DNA from: Bin52 sp965243345
GTDB taxonomy: Bacteria > Pseudomonadota > Alphaproteobacteria > Thalassobaculales > Thalassobaculaceae
Reading direction: 5' to 3'
Length of the DNA stretch: 64,000 nt
Assembly: GCA_965243345.1 (NCBI GenBank)
Contig: CBDEUR010000003.1
Span: 310,001-374,000, forward strand
Shown here: one piece after another, positions 9,686 to 18,773 of the stretch
Layout: each line of letters opens with the position of its first letter
How positions within the stretch are numbered: position 1 is the first letter of the stretch
Translations under genes and position numbers: made by a program
Notes under the pieces: model-generated
Databases searched by the model: none
Told to the model about the DNA's origin: nothing
Seen by the model: only the letters and a program-made list of their open reading frames with translations

Positions 9686-10687
9686 CTACCTGTCGTTACG
9701 CAGCCGGTCGACGTTTTCCTTGCCCACAAGTTCCTCGACGGCAGGCCACACCGTCGCCCTGATATGGTCGGCGATCGCGCCCCGCTCGGCGTCGGTCAGG
9801 TCGAGGACCTCCCAGCCCGCCTCCCTGATCTTGCCGACGTAGCCTTCGTCGTTGGCCTGGGCCCAGTCGGTGAACGAGGCCGCAGCCCTGTCTACCGCGG
9901 CCTGCACGGCGGCGCGCTGCTTGTCGTCGAGCTTTTCCCAGGTCCGCTTCGACGCGTAGTAGGTCGAGGCCTCGACAAAGGCGTTGTAGGGGACGAAGTA
10001 CTTGCCGACGTCGCTCTGGGTGAAGAAGGTGTAGGTCGCCTGCGGGGTGCAGCAGATGGCGCCGTCCACGGCCCCGGACTGCACGGCAGCGAATACCTCG
10101 GCCCAGTTCATCGTGGTGGTCCTGAACCCGATGGCCTCGGTCGTGTCCTTCGCAACCTGCGAACTCCAGACGCGAATGTGGATGCCCTTGTCCCCGACAG
10201 TGGCGTGGTTGTCGGGTTTCTTGGTCGAAACCACCCCGATAAACCCTTCGGCGACATTGCCGAGGAACCTGAGGCCAAGCCGGTCGAGCGTCTCCGCCAT
10301 GATCTGCGAGTAGGCGGAGTCCTTGGTTCCGTAGACGCGCTTGAGCTCATCCCACGAACCGACGAGGAACGGCAGGGAATTGATCTCGAGAACCGGGTCC
10401 TTGTGCGCATAGACGAAGGCGTGCACGAGGTCCACGTTGCCGCGAATTGTATCCTCGAGCAGTTCCTCGCCCGATCCGAGCTGTCCGGCCGGGAAGTACT
10501 TGACCTTCAGCCCGACACCGGCGCCCTCGATGTCTGCCTTGATCTGCTCAAGCATCTTGTGCCCGTAATGCTCGACGGGGAGCACGCCTGCGACCTTCAG
10601 GGTCATCTCGTCTGCCGACACGCCGGTCGCTGCAGCAAGGCCGAAGAACAGGCCAGCGGCGCCCGCCAGAATCCGTTTCTTGTTCAT
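9686..10687 (-). CDS. dctP: TRAP transporter periplasmic solute-binding protein, DctP family
   Basis: 333-residue periplasmic receptor. Start ATG 10687 is chosen over an upstream in-frame codon because a strong AGGAGGA lies just before it and the product then opens with a classical signal peptide (KKR, a hydrophobic stretch, cleavage after VSA at about residue 25). The mature part has the DctP text ADEMTLKVAGVLP and, in the middle, MNWAEVFAAVQSGAVDGAICC where the family reads QEVYxALQTGVVDGxE. The two Cys in the last stretch replace a commonly acidic region and may hint at a different ligand. First gene of dctPQM; 126 bases downstream of dadA's stop, possibly the same transcript. Confidence 0.92.
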   Translation of the reverse strand: MNKKRILAGAAGLFFGLAAATGVSADEMTLKVAGVLPVEHYGHKMLEQIKADIEGAGVGLKVKYFPAGQLGSGEELLEDTIRGNVDLVHAFVYAHKDPVLEINSLPFLVGSWDELKRVYGTKDSAYSQIMAETLDRLGLRFLGNVAEGFIGVVSTKKPDNHATVGDKGIHIRVWSSQVAKDTTEAIGFRTTTMNWAEVFAAVQSGAVDGAICCTPQATYTFFTQSDVGKYFVPYNAFVEASTYYASKRTWEKLDDKQRAAVQAAVDRAAASFTDWAQANDEGYVGKIREAGWEVLDLTDAERGAIADHIRATVWPAVEELVGKENVDRLRNDR

Positions 10688-10813
10688 GTGATCCTCCTCA
10701 CATTGTGCGCGCTGGGATTTCGGCATCCAGCCACAGGCTATCGCAGCCCGGAAGGGAGGGCAAATGCACGCATCCGCGGGTTCCGGCCAACTGCCGGGAC
10801 CGGCGGCATTCCT

Positions 10814-12076
10814 TCATCGACCCGCCAGCATCATGCCGGTGAGGTCCAGTCCCGGGTCCCGGCCCTGGACCAGGGCCGTGACGATGCTCGCGGACCCGCA
10901 TGCCATCGTCCAGCCAAGGTGTCCGTGGCCAGAATTGAGGTAGAGCCCGTCCACGGGGGTTGGCCCGAGATAGGGGATGCCGTCAGGTGTCATCGGCCGA
11001 AGGCCCGTCCACGCCGTGCCGGCTTCCCTGTGGGGATAGTCGGGAAACAGCGAGAAGAACTTGTCCTGCAGATGCGCGATGCGTTTCGGATTGAGACGGG
11101 TGTCGTGCCCACCGAACTCGGCGGTCCCGGCAACGCGGATCCGGTCGCCCAGACGGACCACTCCCATCTTGAGACTGTCATCCGCCAACGGAACGACCGG
11201 TGCGTCGTTCCAGCCGCCCGCCGGAAACGTCACGGAATATCCCTTGACCGGATAAATGGGCAGGCGAATTCCGTGCGGTCGCAGGAGTGCTGCGCTGTCC
11301 TTGCCGAGCGCGACGACGCAGGCATCCGCGGCCACTTGCCCCCGGTCGGACCGGATCCCGGAGAAGGTGCCGTTCTCCACCTCGATCGCCTGGACCGTTT
11401 CTCCGTAGCGGATATCGACACCGAGCGAGACGCAGGCACGGGCCAGTCGTTCGGTGAACAGGTAGGCATCCCCGCCCTCATCATCCGGGTAGTGGAGCCC
11501 GCCCGTAATGGAGCCCCCCTGGCCTCGCAGCGCGGGTTCCAGCTCGACGCATTCCGCGGGATCGAGGGCCCGCCACCGCACGCCCAATTCCCCCAGCATC
11601 TCGGCGATCCGCCTGGAATAGTCCATCGAGCGCTGGTCGCGGATGACGCGAAGCGTTCCGCGGGGGTTGGACTCGTAGTCGATGCCGGTTTCACGCACGA
11701 GCTCGCGGAGGCACTCGTGACTGTGCGAGCAAAGGCGAAGAATGATCGCCGTGTTCCGGCGCCAGGCATCGCTGTTGCACTCGCGAAGGAACCGAAGACC
11801 CCAGGTGAAGAGCCCGGGCAGGGCGCGCGGCCGAATGAGGAACGGGGCGTCCTCGCGTCCGATCCACTTCAGCATCATCAGCGGTATCCCGGGAGACGCC
11901 CAGGGATCGGACATGCTTGGCGTAACGAGGCCTCCGTTGGCGAAGGAGGTACCGAGGCCGGGACCCCGGTTGCGTTCGATGACGGTAACCCGGCAGCCGC
12001 TGCGGGCAAGGAACCAGGCTGTTGCGACGCCGACTACCCCGCCGCCCAGCACCGCCACGTGTCGCCCGTCCGTCAT
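10814..12076 (-). CDS. D-amino-acid dehydrogenase-like FAD oxidoreductase (DadA family)
   Basis: 420-residue FAD-dependent amine/amino-acid oxidoreductase (DAO fold). Start ATG 12076 chosen since the product then starts at the Rossmann motif HVAVLGGGVVGVATAWFLA; upstream in-frame sequence is not protein-like. The glycine motif is at residues 9-14, with the ribose-binding Glu in VTVIERN. Near the C-terminus, GLRPMTPDGIPYLGPTP and GHGHLGWTMACG are the typical DadA FAD-binding ends. DadA enzymes oxidise D-amino acids to 2-oxo acids and ammonia, passing electrons to the respiratory chain. Upstream of the TRAP genes on the same strand, so uptake and oxidation of a D-amino acid or imino acid is a reasonable inference. 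Sarcosine/proline-type substrates remain possible. Confidence 0.85.
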   Translation of the reverse strand: MTDGRHVAVLGGGVVGVATAWFLARSGCRVTVIERNRGPGLGTSFANGGLVTPSMSDPWASPGIPLMMLKWIGREDAPFLIRPRALPGLFTWGLRFLRECNSDAWRRNTAIILRLCSHSHECLRELVRETGIDYESNPRGTLRVIRDQRSMDYSRRIAEMLGELGVRWRALDPAECVELEPALRGQGGSITGGLHYPDDEGGDAYLFTERLARACVSLGVDIRYGETVQAIEVENGTFSGIRSDRGQVAADACVVALGKDSAALLRPHGIRLPIYPVKGYSVTFPAGGWNDAPVVPLADDSLKMGVVRLGDRIRVAGTAEFGGHDTRLNPKRIAHLQDKFFSLFPDYPHREAGTAWTGLRPMTPDGIPYLGPTPVDGLYLNSGHGHLGWTMACGSASIVTALVQGRDPGLDLTGMMLAGR

Positions 12077-12576
12077 TCGATTTCTCCCCCCGGCCGGCTC
12101 GTCCTCGGCGAGACACCCGAAGGCCGCTGCGTGGCTGTACCCGCCCGCTTTCGCCCGACACCCGGACAGGCGAGCCTGCCACCTCCCCATAACCTCCGCA
12201 ATCGCGCTGTTGGCCTGGCACGCCGTGCAACCGGGCAGGTGTCGAATACCGTGCATGTCCGCGCACGCGGAACACGCGGAAGGTCGGGCATCCGTAAACC
12301 GGCGGCCTTGAAGTCACGGGTGTATCCGATCAGGATGGTATGGTCCGGGTGGCTGAAAAGGCGTTCCTCAGGACGCAGCTGAATACTTGCGAGATCCGCG
12401 ACTGACCGGGCGCGCCGGTCCACGAACCGCTGAAGTGTGCGTCGGCTTTCGGCAGCCGGATGACAGGTTTCGAACGAGATGGGCGTGCTGACCGGACCTG
12501 CTGTCGGGAATCCCGCTTGCCTCGACGGTGTCCGGGAATAGAGTGGCGCGTGGCGAGCGAGGGGAGATGGTGCGGC
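12077..12576. other. Divergent intergenic region, no gene recognised
   Basis: 500 bases between the divergent dadA-like gene and the N-formylglutamate amidohydrolase gene. Long open frames cross it on both strands, but only as extensions of the flanking genes' shadow frames. I see no family resemblance and no clear promoter pair. It probably holds promoters for both directions. Confidence 0.55.
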
Positions 12577-13359
12577 ATGCCGTTGCTTGGTGCGAATGAT
12601 GTTCCACCGTTCAGGGTGCGGAACCCGGACGGCAGGTCGGACATCCTGTTCATCTCCGACCACAATGGCGTCGAGGTTCCCGAGGCCCTGGGCAGGCTCG
12701 GTGTGCCACCGGGCGAGATGCGCCGGCACGTTGCCTACGACATCGGGATCACCGAGGTCGGCGAGATCCTGGCCGACCGGTTCGACGCCACGCTGGTCTC
12801 CGCCAGCTATTCCCGCCTCGTGGTCGACTGCAACCGCAGGCCGGGGGTGCCGTCTTCGATTCCGGAAACCTCGGACGGCACCGTGGTTCCGGGCAACCGG
12901 AACCTGACAGAAGACGACCGTGCCGCGCGGATCGACGAACTGTTCCATCCCTATCACAACGCGATAGCGGACCGTGTCCGGCGCATGGTCCAGGACGGCC
13001 GCATCCCGGTCCTGGTGGCTCTGCACAGTTTCACGCCGGTGATGGAAGGTGTCTTCCGCCCGTGGGACATCGGGATCCTGTACAAGCAGGATGACAGGCT
13101 GGCCCGGCCCCTGATCGAGATGCTCGCAGCCGACACCCGCATCAGCGTCGGCGACAACAAGCCCTATTCCGGGCTTCATCCCACCGGGTACTCGATGGAG
13201 ACCCACGCCACGCCGCACAATCTGCTTGCCGTCGGCGTGGAGTTCCGTCAGGACAGGATCGAGTATGGGGCCGGAGCGCGTCTGTGGGCCGAACGGTTCG
13301 GCGACGCGCTCGAGTGCACCCTGCTCGAACGCGCGCAATCCGGACAGCAGGCTGCCTGA
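12577..13359 (+). CDS. N-formylglutamate amidohydrolase family protein
   Basis: 260-residue zinc-type amidohydrolase (HutG2/FGase family) that releases formate from N-formylglutamate, or acts on a related N-acyl amino acid. Start ATG 12577 follows GGGGAG about 10 bases upstream and removes 39 unlikely residues. Typical stretches: ILFISDHNGVEVP (first metal/His site, around residues 24-36), SRLVVDCNR (residue 80-88), VALHSFTPVMEG (around 147-158), and GYSMETHA near the C-terminus. In this family the conserved Asp-His, His and Glu residues bind metal and substrate. It is followed four bases later by the carboxylate-amine ligase gene, so the two are co-translated. Confidence 0.87.
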   Translation: MPLLGANDVPPFRVRNPDGRSDILFISDHNGVEVPEALGRLGVPPGEMRRHVAYDIGITEVGEILADRFDATLVSASYSRLVVDCNRRPGVPSSIPETSDGTVVPGNRNLTEDDRAARIDELFHPYHNAIADRVRRMVQDGRIPVLVALHSFTPVMEGVFRPWDIGILYKQDDRLARPLIEMLAADTRISVGDNKPYSGLHPTGYSMETHATPHNLLAVGVEFRQDRIEYGAGARLWAERFGDALECTLLERAQSGQQAA

Positions 13360-13363
13360 GGCG

Positions 13364-14497
13364 ATGTCGACCCCGCGCAACTTCACACTCGGTATCGAGG
13401 AGGAATACCTCCTGGTCGACCGGTCGAGCAGGGACCTGATTCGCGAGGCGCCCAAGACCGTCCTGGCACGGTGCGAGTCACTGCTCGGATCCTCGGTCAC
13501 CACCGAGTTCCTGCAGTCGCAGATCGAGGTCGGGACCAGGGTCTGTGCCAATATCGGGGAGGCAAGGGATCACCTCGGCTACCTTCGCAGGACGGTGGCG
13601 GACTGCGCCGCGGACGAGGGTCTCGCGCTGACGGCCGCATCCACGCATCCGTTCGCCCAGTGGGTGGAGCAGAAGCAGACCGAGAAGGACCGCTACCAGG
13701 GTCTTGCCCGCGACATGCAGGGGATCAGCCGGCGGATGGTGATCTGCGGCATGCATGTGCACGTGTGTATCGTCGATCCCGACCTGCGGCTCGACCTGAT
13801 GAACCAGGCGGCGTACTTCGTGCCTCACCTGCTTGCTCTCAGCACGTCGAGCCCGTTCTGGACCGGCCTTGACACCGGACTTGCGTCATACCGTGTTGCC
13901 GTTTTCGACAACATGCCGCGCACCGGCCTGCCGAACACCTTCTCGAGCTGGTCGGAGTACCAGCGACATGTCGACGTGCTGGTCAGCGTCGGCGCAATGG
14001 CGGATTCCTCGATGATCTGGTGGGATATCCGCCCTTCGGCGCGGTTCCCCACCATGGAGATGCGGATATGCGATGTCTGCACCCGGTTTGACGATTCGAT
14101 CGCGATTGCCGCCCTGTTCCAGGCTCTGGTCCACATGCTCTACAGATTGCGGCGCAACAACCAGCGCTGGCGGGACTACGCGGAGATGCTGGTGGCGGAA
14201 AACCGCTGGCGCGCCCAGCGCTACGGTCTTGACGGCGGGCTGATCGACCTGGGTCGCGGCGAGCTTCTTCCCTATCCCGGGCTGCTTGAGGAGATGATCG
14301 AGCTTGTCCTGCCGGACGCGGAGGAACTGGGGTCGACCGACGAGGTGTTGCGCACGCGCGACATCCTCGAACGCGGCACCAGCGCCCATCGCCAGCGCCA
14401 GGTCTACGCGGGGGCGGTGGCGGATGGCGCCGGACACGAGGAGGCGCTGCGTGCCGTCGTCGATGCGCTGATCGAGGAGAGTGTCGCCGGGCTGTAG
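13364..14497 (+). CDS. Carboxylate-amine ligase, GCS2 / YbdK family
   Basis: 377-residue ATP-dependent ligase of the glutamate-cysteine ligase type 2 family. It begins LGIEEEYLLVD, the ATP/Mg-binding strand of the family, and contains SRRMVICGMHVHVCI and FPTMEMRICD, the conserved GMHVHV and EIRxCD regions. Start ATG 13364, four bases after the preceding stop; length fits YbdK (about 372). YbdK-like enzymes make gamma-glutamyl-type amide bonds, though the physiological substrate is often unknown. Its place between an N-acyl-amino-acid hydrolase and DUF1244 suggests amino-acid or peptide-conjugate metabolism. Real glutathione synthesis is possible but not shown. Confidence 0.88.
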   Translation: MSTPRNFTLGIEEEYLLVDRSSRDLIREAPKTVLARCESLLGSSVTTEFLQSQIEVGTRVCANIGEARDHLGYLRRTVADCAADEGLALTAASTHPFAQWVEQKQTEKDRYQGLARDMQGISRRMVICGMHVHVCIVDPDLRLDLMNQAAYFVPHLLALSTSSPFWTGLDTGLASYRVAVFDNMPRTGLPNTFSSWSEYQRHVDVLVSVGAMADSSMIWWDIRPSARFPTMEMRICDVCTRFDDSIAIAALFQALVHMLYRLRRNNQRWRDYAEMLVAENRWRAQRYGLDGGLIDLGRGELLPYPGLLEEMIELVLPDAEELGSTDEVLRTRDILERGTSAHRQRQVYAGAVADGAGHEEALRAVVDALIEESVAGL

Positions 14498-14536
14498 GGA
14501 ACGGTGAAGGGTCAACAGCAGGAGTGGAGTTCGACC

Positions 14537-14854
14537 ATGAGCACGCCAACCGACAGGTTCGACGAACAGACGCGTACCGAGATCGAGGCGGCTGCGTTCC
14601 GCATGCTGGTCGCGCACCTGGATGAACGCAAGGACGTCCAGAACATCGATCTGATGAATCTGGCCGGGTTCTGCCGCAACTGCCTGTCGAAGTGGTACCG
14701 GGCGGCGGCTGACGAACAGGGTCACGACATCGGCTACGAGGATGCGCGGGAGATCGTCTACGGCATGCCCTACGCCGAGTGGAAGGAGCGCTACCAGACC
14801 GAGGCGAGTGTCGAGCAGAAGGCGGCGTTTGCTGCCGGCGGCGGCGAACACTGA
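14537..14854 (+). CDS. DUF1244 family protein
   Basis: 105-residue acidic helical protein of the DUF1244 family, common in alphaproteobacteria, function unknown. The signature NLAGFCRNCLSKWYRAAA, with the Cys-x2-Cys pair, lies in the middle, followed by the YEDAREIVYGMPYAEWK stretch. Start ATG 14537 follows GGAGTGGAG. Lies between the ligase (39-base gap) and the monooxygenase (14-base gap) and is likely on the same transcript. The two close Cys could bind a metal, but nothing here proves it. Confidence 0.88.
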   Translation: MSTPTDRFDEQTRTEIEAAAFRMLVAHLDERKDVQNIDLMNLAGFCRNCLSKWYRAAADEQGHDIGYEDAREIVYGMPYAEWKERYQTEASVEQKAAFAAGGGEH

Positions 14855-14868
14855 CAGGGAGGCAGGCG

Positions 14869-16527
14869 ATGCCTGACAGCGTTCAGGGACGGCACTCTGC
14901 GAACGACGGGCGTGACTTCGACGTCATCATCGTCGGCGCCGGCCTTGCCGGTCTCTACGCCATTCACCGGCTGCGGGGGCTGGGATACCGGGTCCGGGCC
15001 TACGAGGCCGGAGACGGTGTCGGGGGGACCTGGTTCTGGAACCGCTATCCGGGCTGCCGGTGCGATGTCGAGAGCCTCGAGTACTCCTACTCCTTCGACC
15101 GGGACCTGCAACAGGAGTGGCGGTGGCCCGAACGCTACGGCACCCAGCCGGAGATCCTGAAGTACGTCGAACATGTCGCCGAACGGTTCGACCTGCTGCG
15201 TGACGTTCAGCTGAACACCAGGATCACCGCTGCACGCTACGACGAGGCCACCGGCCTGTGGACGCTGGTCGCGGAAAGCGGCGAACGGGTGAGCGCACCG
15301 GTGTGCATCATGGCGGCGGGGAACCTGTCCACGCCGCGGCTGCCCGGCATTCCGGGTATCGAACGGTTTGCCGGTGCGACCTACCACACCGGCCTGTGGC
15401 CGAAGGAAGGGGTCGACTTCACGGGGCTGCGTGTCGGCGTGATCGGCACCGGGTCGAGCGGGGTCCAGTCGATCCCGATCATTGCGCGTCAGGCGGGCGA
15501 ACTGACGGTGTTCCAGCGCACCGCCAACTTCAGCCTGCCGGCCCGAAACGGTCCCATGAACCCCGAAACCGAGGCGCGCCACAAGTCGGAGTACGAAGAG
15601 CGGCGCGTTGCAGCCTACGACACACCGTTCGGGATCGCCGGCTATCCGACCCCCCGGCTCGAGGCGCTGCAGGCGAGTGCCGAAGAACGCAGTCAGCAGT
15701 ACGAGGCGAAGTGGCGGGAAGGAGGGTCGATCAGCTTCCTGTTCTCCTACACCGACCTGCTGACCTCGGACGCGGCCAACGGGACGGCGTCGGATTTCGT
15801 GCGCGGCAAGATCCGGCAGATCGTCAACGATCCGCGGACCGCCGAACTGCTGTGCCCCGACGATCACCCGATCGGGACCAAGCGGCTCATACTCGATACC
15901 GGGTATTACGAGACCTACAACCTGCCGCATGTCTCTCTGGTCGACATTCGCACCCATCCGATCGAGGAGATTACCGAAACCGGCGTGAGGACCGGCAAGG
16001 CCGAGTATCCGCTTGACGCGATCGTGTTCGCCACCGGGTTCGATGCCATGACAGGCGCGATGCGCTCGATCGACATCAGTTCGAGTTCCGGCGTCACCCT
16101 GGACGAACAGTGGGAACACGGCCCGCGGACCTATCTCGGTCTGATGGTTGCCGGCCTTCCCAACATGTTCATGGTCACCGGCCCGCAGAGCCCGGGCGTG
16201 AAGAGCCAGATGATCCTTTCGATCGAGATGCATGTCGACTGGATCGCCGGATGCCTCGAACACATGCGCGAGAAGGGGCTCGGGCGGATCGAGGCAACGG
16301 AGCAGGCCCAGGAGGAGTGGGTGACCCACACCCGCGAGGTAGCCGAGGCCACTCTCTATCCCAAGGCCAATTCCTGGTACATGGGAGCCAACATTCCAGG
16401 CAAGCCGAGGGTGTTCATGCCCTACGTGGCGGGAGTGCACGCCTACAAGGCGAAGTGCGATGCGGTGGTCGCGGGCGGGTACGAGGGGTTCGTCACGGCC
16501 CGGGCCCCGGTCACGGTGACCGGCTGA
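14869..16527 (+). CDS. Flavin-containing (Baeyer-Villiger-type) monooxygenase
   Basis: 552-residue NADPH- and FAD-dependent class B monooxygenase. Start ATG 14869 has AGGGAGG upstream. The FAD Rossmann motif is VGAGLAG (residues 22-28), the NADPH one VIGTGSSG (about 191-198), and between them the Baeyer-Villiger fingerprint FxGxxxHxxxW is complete: FAGATYHTGLW, residues 167-177. Length and the C-terminal region GLMVAGLPNMFMVTGPQSPG match cyclohexanone/phenylacetone monooxygenase relatives. Such enzymes insert oxygen beside a ketone to give an ester or lactone. It is convergent with an acyl-CoA-dehydrogenase-like flavoprotein and an SDR, together suggesting breakdown of a cyclic ketone or terpenoid, which is inference. 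Confidence 0.9.
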   Translation: MPDSVQGRHSANDGRDFDVIIVGAGLAGLYAIHRLRGLGYRVRAYEAGDGVGGTWFWNRYPGCRCDVESLEYSYSFDRDLQQEWRWPERYGTQPEILKYVEHVAERFDLLRDVQLNTRITAARYDEATGLWTLVAESGERVSAPVCIMAAGNLSTPRLPGIPGIERFAGATYHTGLWPKEGVDFTGLRVGVIGTGSSGVQSIPIIARQAGELTVFQRTANFSLPARNGPMNPETEARHKSEYEERRVAAYDTPFGIAGYPTPRLEALQASAEERSQQYEAKWREGGSISFLFSYTDLLTSDAANGTASDFVRGKIRQIVNDPRTAELLCPDDHPIGTKRLILDTGYYETYNLPHVSLVDIRTHPIEEITETGVRTGKAEYPLDAIVFATGFDAMTGAMRSIDISSSSGVTLDEQWEHGPRTYLGLMVAGLPNMFMVTGPQSPGVKSQMILSIEMHVDWIAGCLEHMREKGLGRIEATEQAQEEWVTHTREVAEATLYPKANSWYMGANIPGKPRVFMPYVAGVHAYKAKCDAVVAGGYEGFVTARAPVTVTG

Positions 16528-16541
16528 GACAACCCGCCGGG

Positions 16542-17717
16542 TCAGACGACCGACAGGTCCGCCGGGTGACCGAGCAGGAACGCGCCGACAGTCCGGAAAT
16601 GCGAGCTGCGCCCCTGCAGTTGCTGGGTGACGGTGCGGATGTCCCGGTAGCGCCGTTCGAACGGACTGCCGGTTCGGATGGCGGTCGCGCCCGCCTGGTC
16701 CCATACCGTCTCGGCAACGGTCCGGGCCTCGTGGATACCGTGGGTGGCTGCGAGCCGGATCCGGTACCGGTCGGTGATGGGCAATCTCCCCGTGCGCACG
16801 ACGTCCTTCCATATGGCCTCGACCTCGGAGGCCAGCAGGGCACGGGCGGACCGCAACCGGGCCTCGCAACGGGCGAGCTCTGCCTGGAAGACGGGGTTGT
16901 CCGACAGCCTGGAGGAGGCCAGTCGCGGCGTTTTGGAGTACGCGAGATCGCTGAGCGCATCCAGCATCGCCCGTGCGATGCCGATCGCGGTTGCGGAGAA
17001 CCCCGTCGCGTACATGCTCATGGTCGGCATCACGAACAGGCGGCCGGCCGAAACCCTGGTCTCGTCCCTGTCGCGTATGGTCACATGCGCGTCTGGAACG
17101 AACAGGTCCCGGATCTCGAAATCGTCGCTTCCGGTGGCGCACAGGCCGATCACGTCCCAGGTGTCGATCCAGCGCGCGGATGATTGCGGGAACAGTGCGG
17201 TGACCTGCACCGGTGTGCCGTCCCGGCCCAGGCGGTACGATCCGTCGGTCTCGATCACCGGCACATGGCATCCGAGCCAGGTGGCGTGGCGGCCGCCGCT
17301 GGCAAAGGCCAGTCGACCGGTCACGCGGTATCCGCCGCTGACAACCCTGGCCTCGGCCTTGCCCGGTCCCCACGCCACGACCGCTCGCGGATCACCACCG
17401 AAAATGTGCTGACCGACCTCGGGGGCCAGGTAGGCCCCGATCATGGCGCACCCGTTTCCCTGGCACAGGCACCAGGCTACGCTGCCATCAAGGCGGGCGG
17501 CAGCCTCTATGGCGGCAAGAAACGTCGAGGGCGAGACCTCGAGGCCGCCGTGCTCCCGCGGCAGCAGCATTCGGAACAGCCCGGCCCCGAGCAGCGCGTC
17601 CTGGACCGGCGGTGCGAGGCGACGCAGGGCCTCGCCCTCGGCCGCGTGCGACTCGATCAGCCCCTCCAGGCTGCGAACCGACTCGACCGGGTCCCTGACC
17701 AGGAAGGAATCCGGCAT
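16542..17717 (-). CDS. Acyl-CoA dehydrogenase-fold flavoprotein, possible flavin-dependent monooxygenase
   Basis: 391-residue protein with acyl-CoA dehydrogenase architecture: N-terminal helices (to about 110), a central beta domain (SGGYRVTGRLAFASGGRHA, about 127-145) and a C-terminal helical bundle. The catalytic-base Glu of true acyl-CoA dehydrogenases is not obvious, and the overall text (LLPREHGGLEVSPSTFLAAIEAAARLDGSVAWC) resembles the HsaA/DszC-like group D monooxygenase branch that uses reduced flavin. Start ATG 17717; the SDR stop lies only 3 bases upstream, so the genes are an operon. No flavin reductase gene is adjacent. Call between dehydrogenase and hydroxylase is left open. Confidence 0.78.
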   Translation of the reverse strand: MPDSFLVRDPVESVRSLEGLIESHAAEGEALRRLAPPVQDALLGAGLFRMLLPREHGGLEVSPSTFLAAIEAAARLDGSVAWCLCQGNGCAMIGAYLAPEVGQHIFGGDPRAVVAWGPGKAEARVVSGGYRVTGRLAFASGGRHATWLGCHVPVIETDGSYRLGRDGTPVQVTALFPQSSARWIDTWDVIGLCATGSDDFEIRDLFVPDAHVTIRDRDETRVSAGRLFVMPTMSMYATGFSATAIGIARAMLDALSDLAYSKTPRLASSRLSDNPVFQAELARCEARLRSARALLASEVEAIWKDVVRTGRLPITDRYRIRLAATHGIHEARTVAETVWDQAGATAIRTGSPFERRYRDIRTVTQQLQGRSSHFRTVGAFLLGHPADLSVV

Positions 17718-17720
17718 GGC

Positions 17721-18500
17721 TCAGGCCGTGATCCCGCCGTCGACCGGCATGGCGATGCCGGTCACGAAGGAGGCTTCGTCGGACAGCAGGAAAAGTGCCG
17801 CATTCGCGATCTCCTCGGGCCGGCCGGGCCGCCCCATCGGTGCCATGCCGCCGCGTGAGCGAACCAGTTCCTCCCGGTCCATGCCCTGGGTCGACTGCTG
17901 GTCCGGCCGCGCGACGAAGACCCGCAGCATCGGGGTGTCCACCGGGCCGGGACACAGTGCATTGATGCGGATGTTTTCCCGGGCGTAGCGTTTCGCCATC
18001 GCCTTGACCAGGCCGACAACTCCGAACTTCGCCATGGAGTAGACCGGGGAGAACATCGAGCCCTGCAGGCCGGAACTCGAGGCGGTAAACAGGAGGCTGC
18101 CACCCCCGCGCGCCCGCAGTTCCGGCAGGGCGGTCTCGGTGGTCACGAACACGGTGCGCAGGTTGAGATCGACGGCTTCCTCCCAGTCCGACATGTCGAG
18201 GTCCTCGACCGAGGCCGGCCCCGGATGCCCGACGTGGTTCCAGACAAAGTCCAGCCCGTTGAAGCGGTTCGCGGTCTCGCGAACGATGCGGCGCGCCTCG
18301 GCGTCGTCACGCAGGTCGGCGACGATCCCGTGCGCGGTGCCTCCCGCGGCCTCGATCTCGCCCACCACTCCGGCCACGCCGTCGGGATCGATGTCGACCA
18401 CGCTCACCGCCGCGCCTTCCGCGGCAAACCTGAGCGCCCCGGCCCGGCCCATTCCGGACGCCGCCGCCGTCACGATGCCGTTCTTGCCCTTCATCCGCAT
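17721..18500 (-). CDS. Short-chain dehydrogenase/reductase
   Basis: 259-residue NAD(P)-dependent SDR of the classical type. Start ATG 18500 with GGGAGAGG upstream (a Met two codons later is also possible). The cofactor-binding stretch reads TAAASGMGRA, where TGxxxGxG is usual, so the first Gly is Ala; the acidic residue in VVDIDPDGV suggests NAD preference. The catalytic set is complete: Ser in FTASSSG, then YSMAK (Tyr-x3-Lys). The C-terminal VTGIAMPVDGGITA is standard. First gene of a two-gene operon with the acyl-CoA-dehydrogenase-like flavoprotein; divergent from the sulfatase. Confidence 0.9.
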   Translation of the reverse strand: MRMKGKNGIVTAAASGMGRAGALRFAAEGAAVSVVDIDPDGVAGVVGEIEAAGGTAHGIVADLRDDAEARRIVRETANRFNGLDFVWNHVGHPGPASVEDLDMSDWEEAVDLNLRTVFVTTETALPELRARGGGSLLFTASSSGLQGSMFSPVYSMAKFGVVGLVKAMAKRYARENIRINALCPGPVDTPMLRVFVARPDQQSTQGMDREELVRSRGGMAPMGRPGRPEEIANAALFLLSDEASFVTGIAMPVDGGITA

Positions 18501-18773
18501 GAGCGCCTCTCCCGTGCCCTGGACTGTCCGGACGCATTCTAGCCCGAACTCCCGGGCGACCGCAGCCCGTTTGCAGGGACGAGCGCACCTGATCACGGTC
18601 TTGCTGGTTGTCCGCGCAGTGCCGGACGAACACTGCCCGGTCACAACCGGGCGGATTGAGCCCCGTCCTCCGGCGCCGGAACAGCCGCATGGCACCGGTG
18701 CGTGGTTCACCGCTACAGTGACGGCGACCGGCGCCGGCATGCCGGGCGCAGACGTCGTGGAGGACCACGCACC

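Noticed and set aside
8609..12382. 1257-codon open frame on the plus strand over dctM-dctQ-dctP-dadA
   Set aside because: Covers four real minus-strand genes; composition mirrors their codons and no domain is recognisable.
12577..14854. Ergothioneine- or glutathione-type biosynthesis cluster
   Set aside because: Only the GCS2-type ligase fits; no EgtB/EgtD or glutathione synthetase gene is present.
14791..17373. 860-codon minus-strand frame over the monooxygenase
   Set aside because: Antisense shadow of the Baeyer-Villiger gene and frame-shifted shadow of the flavoprotein gene.
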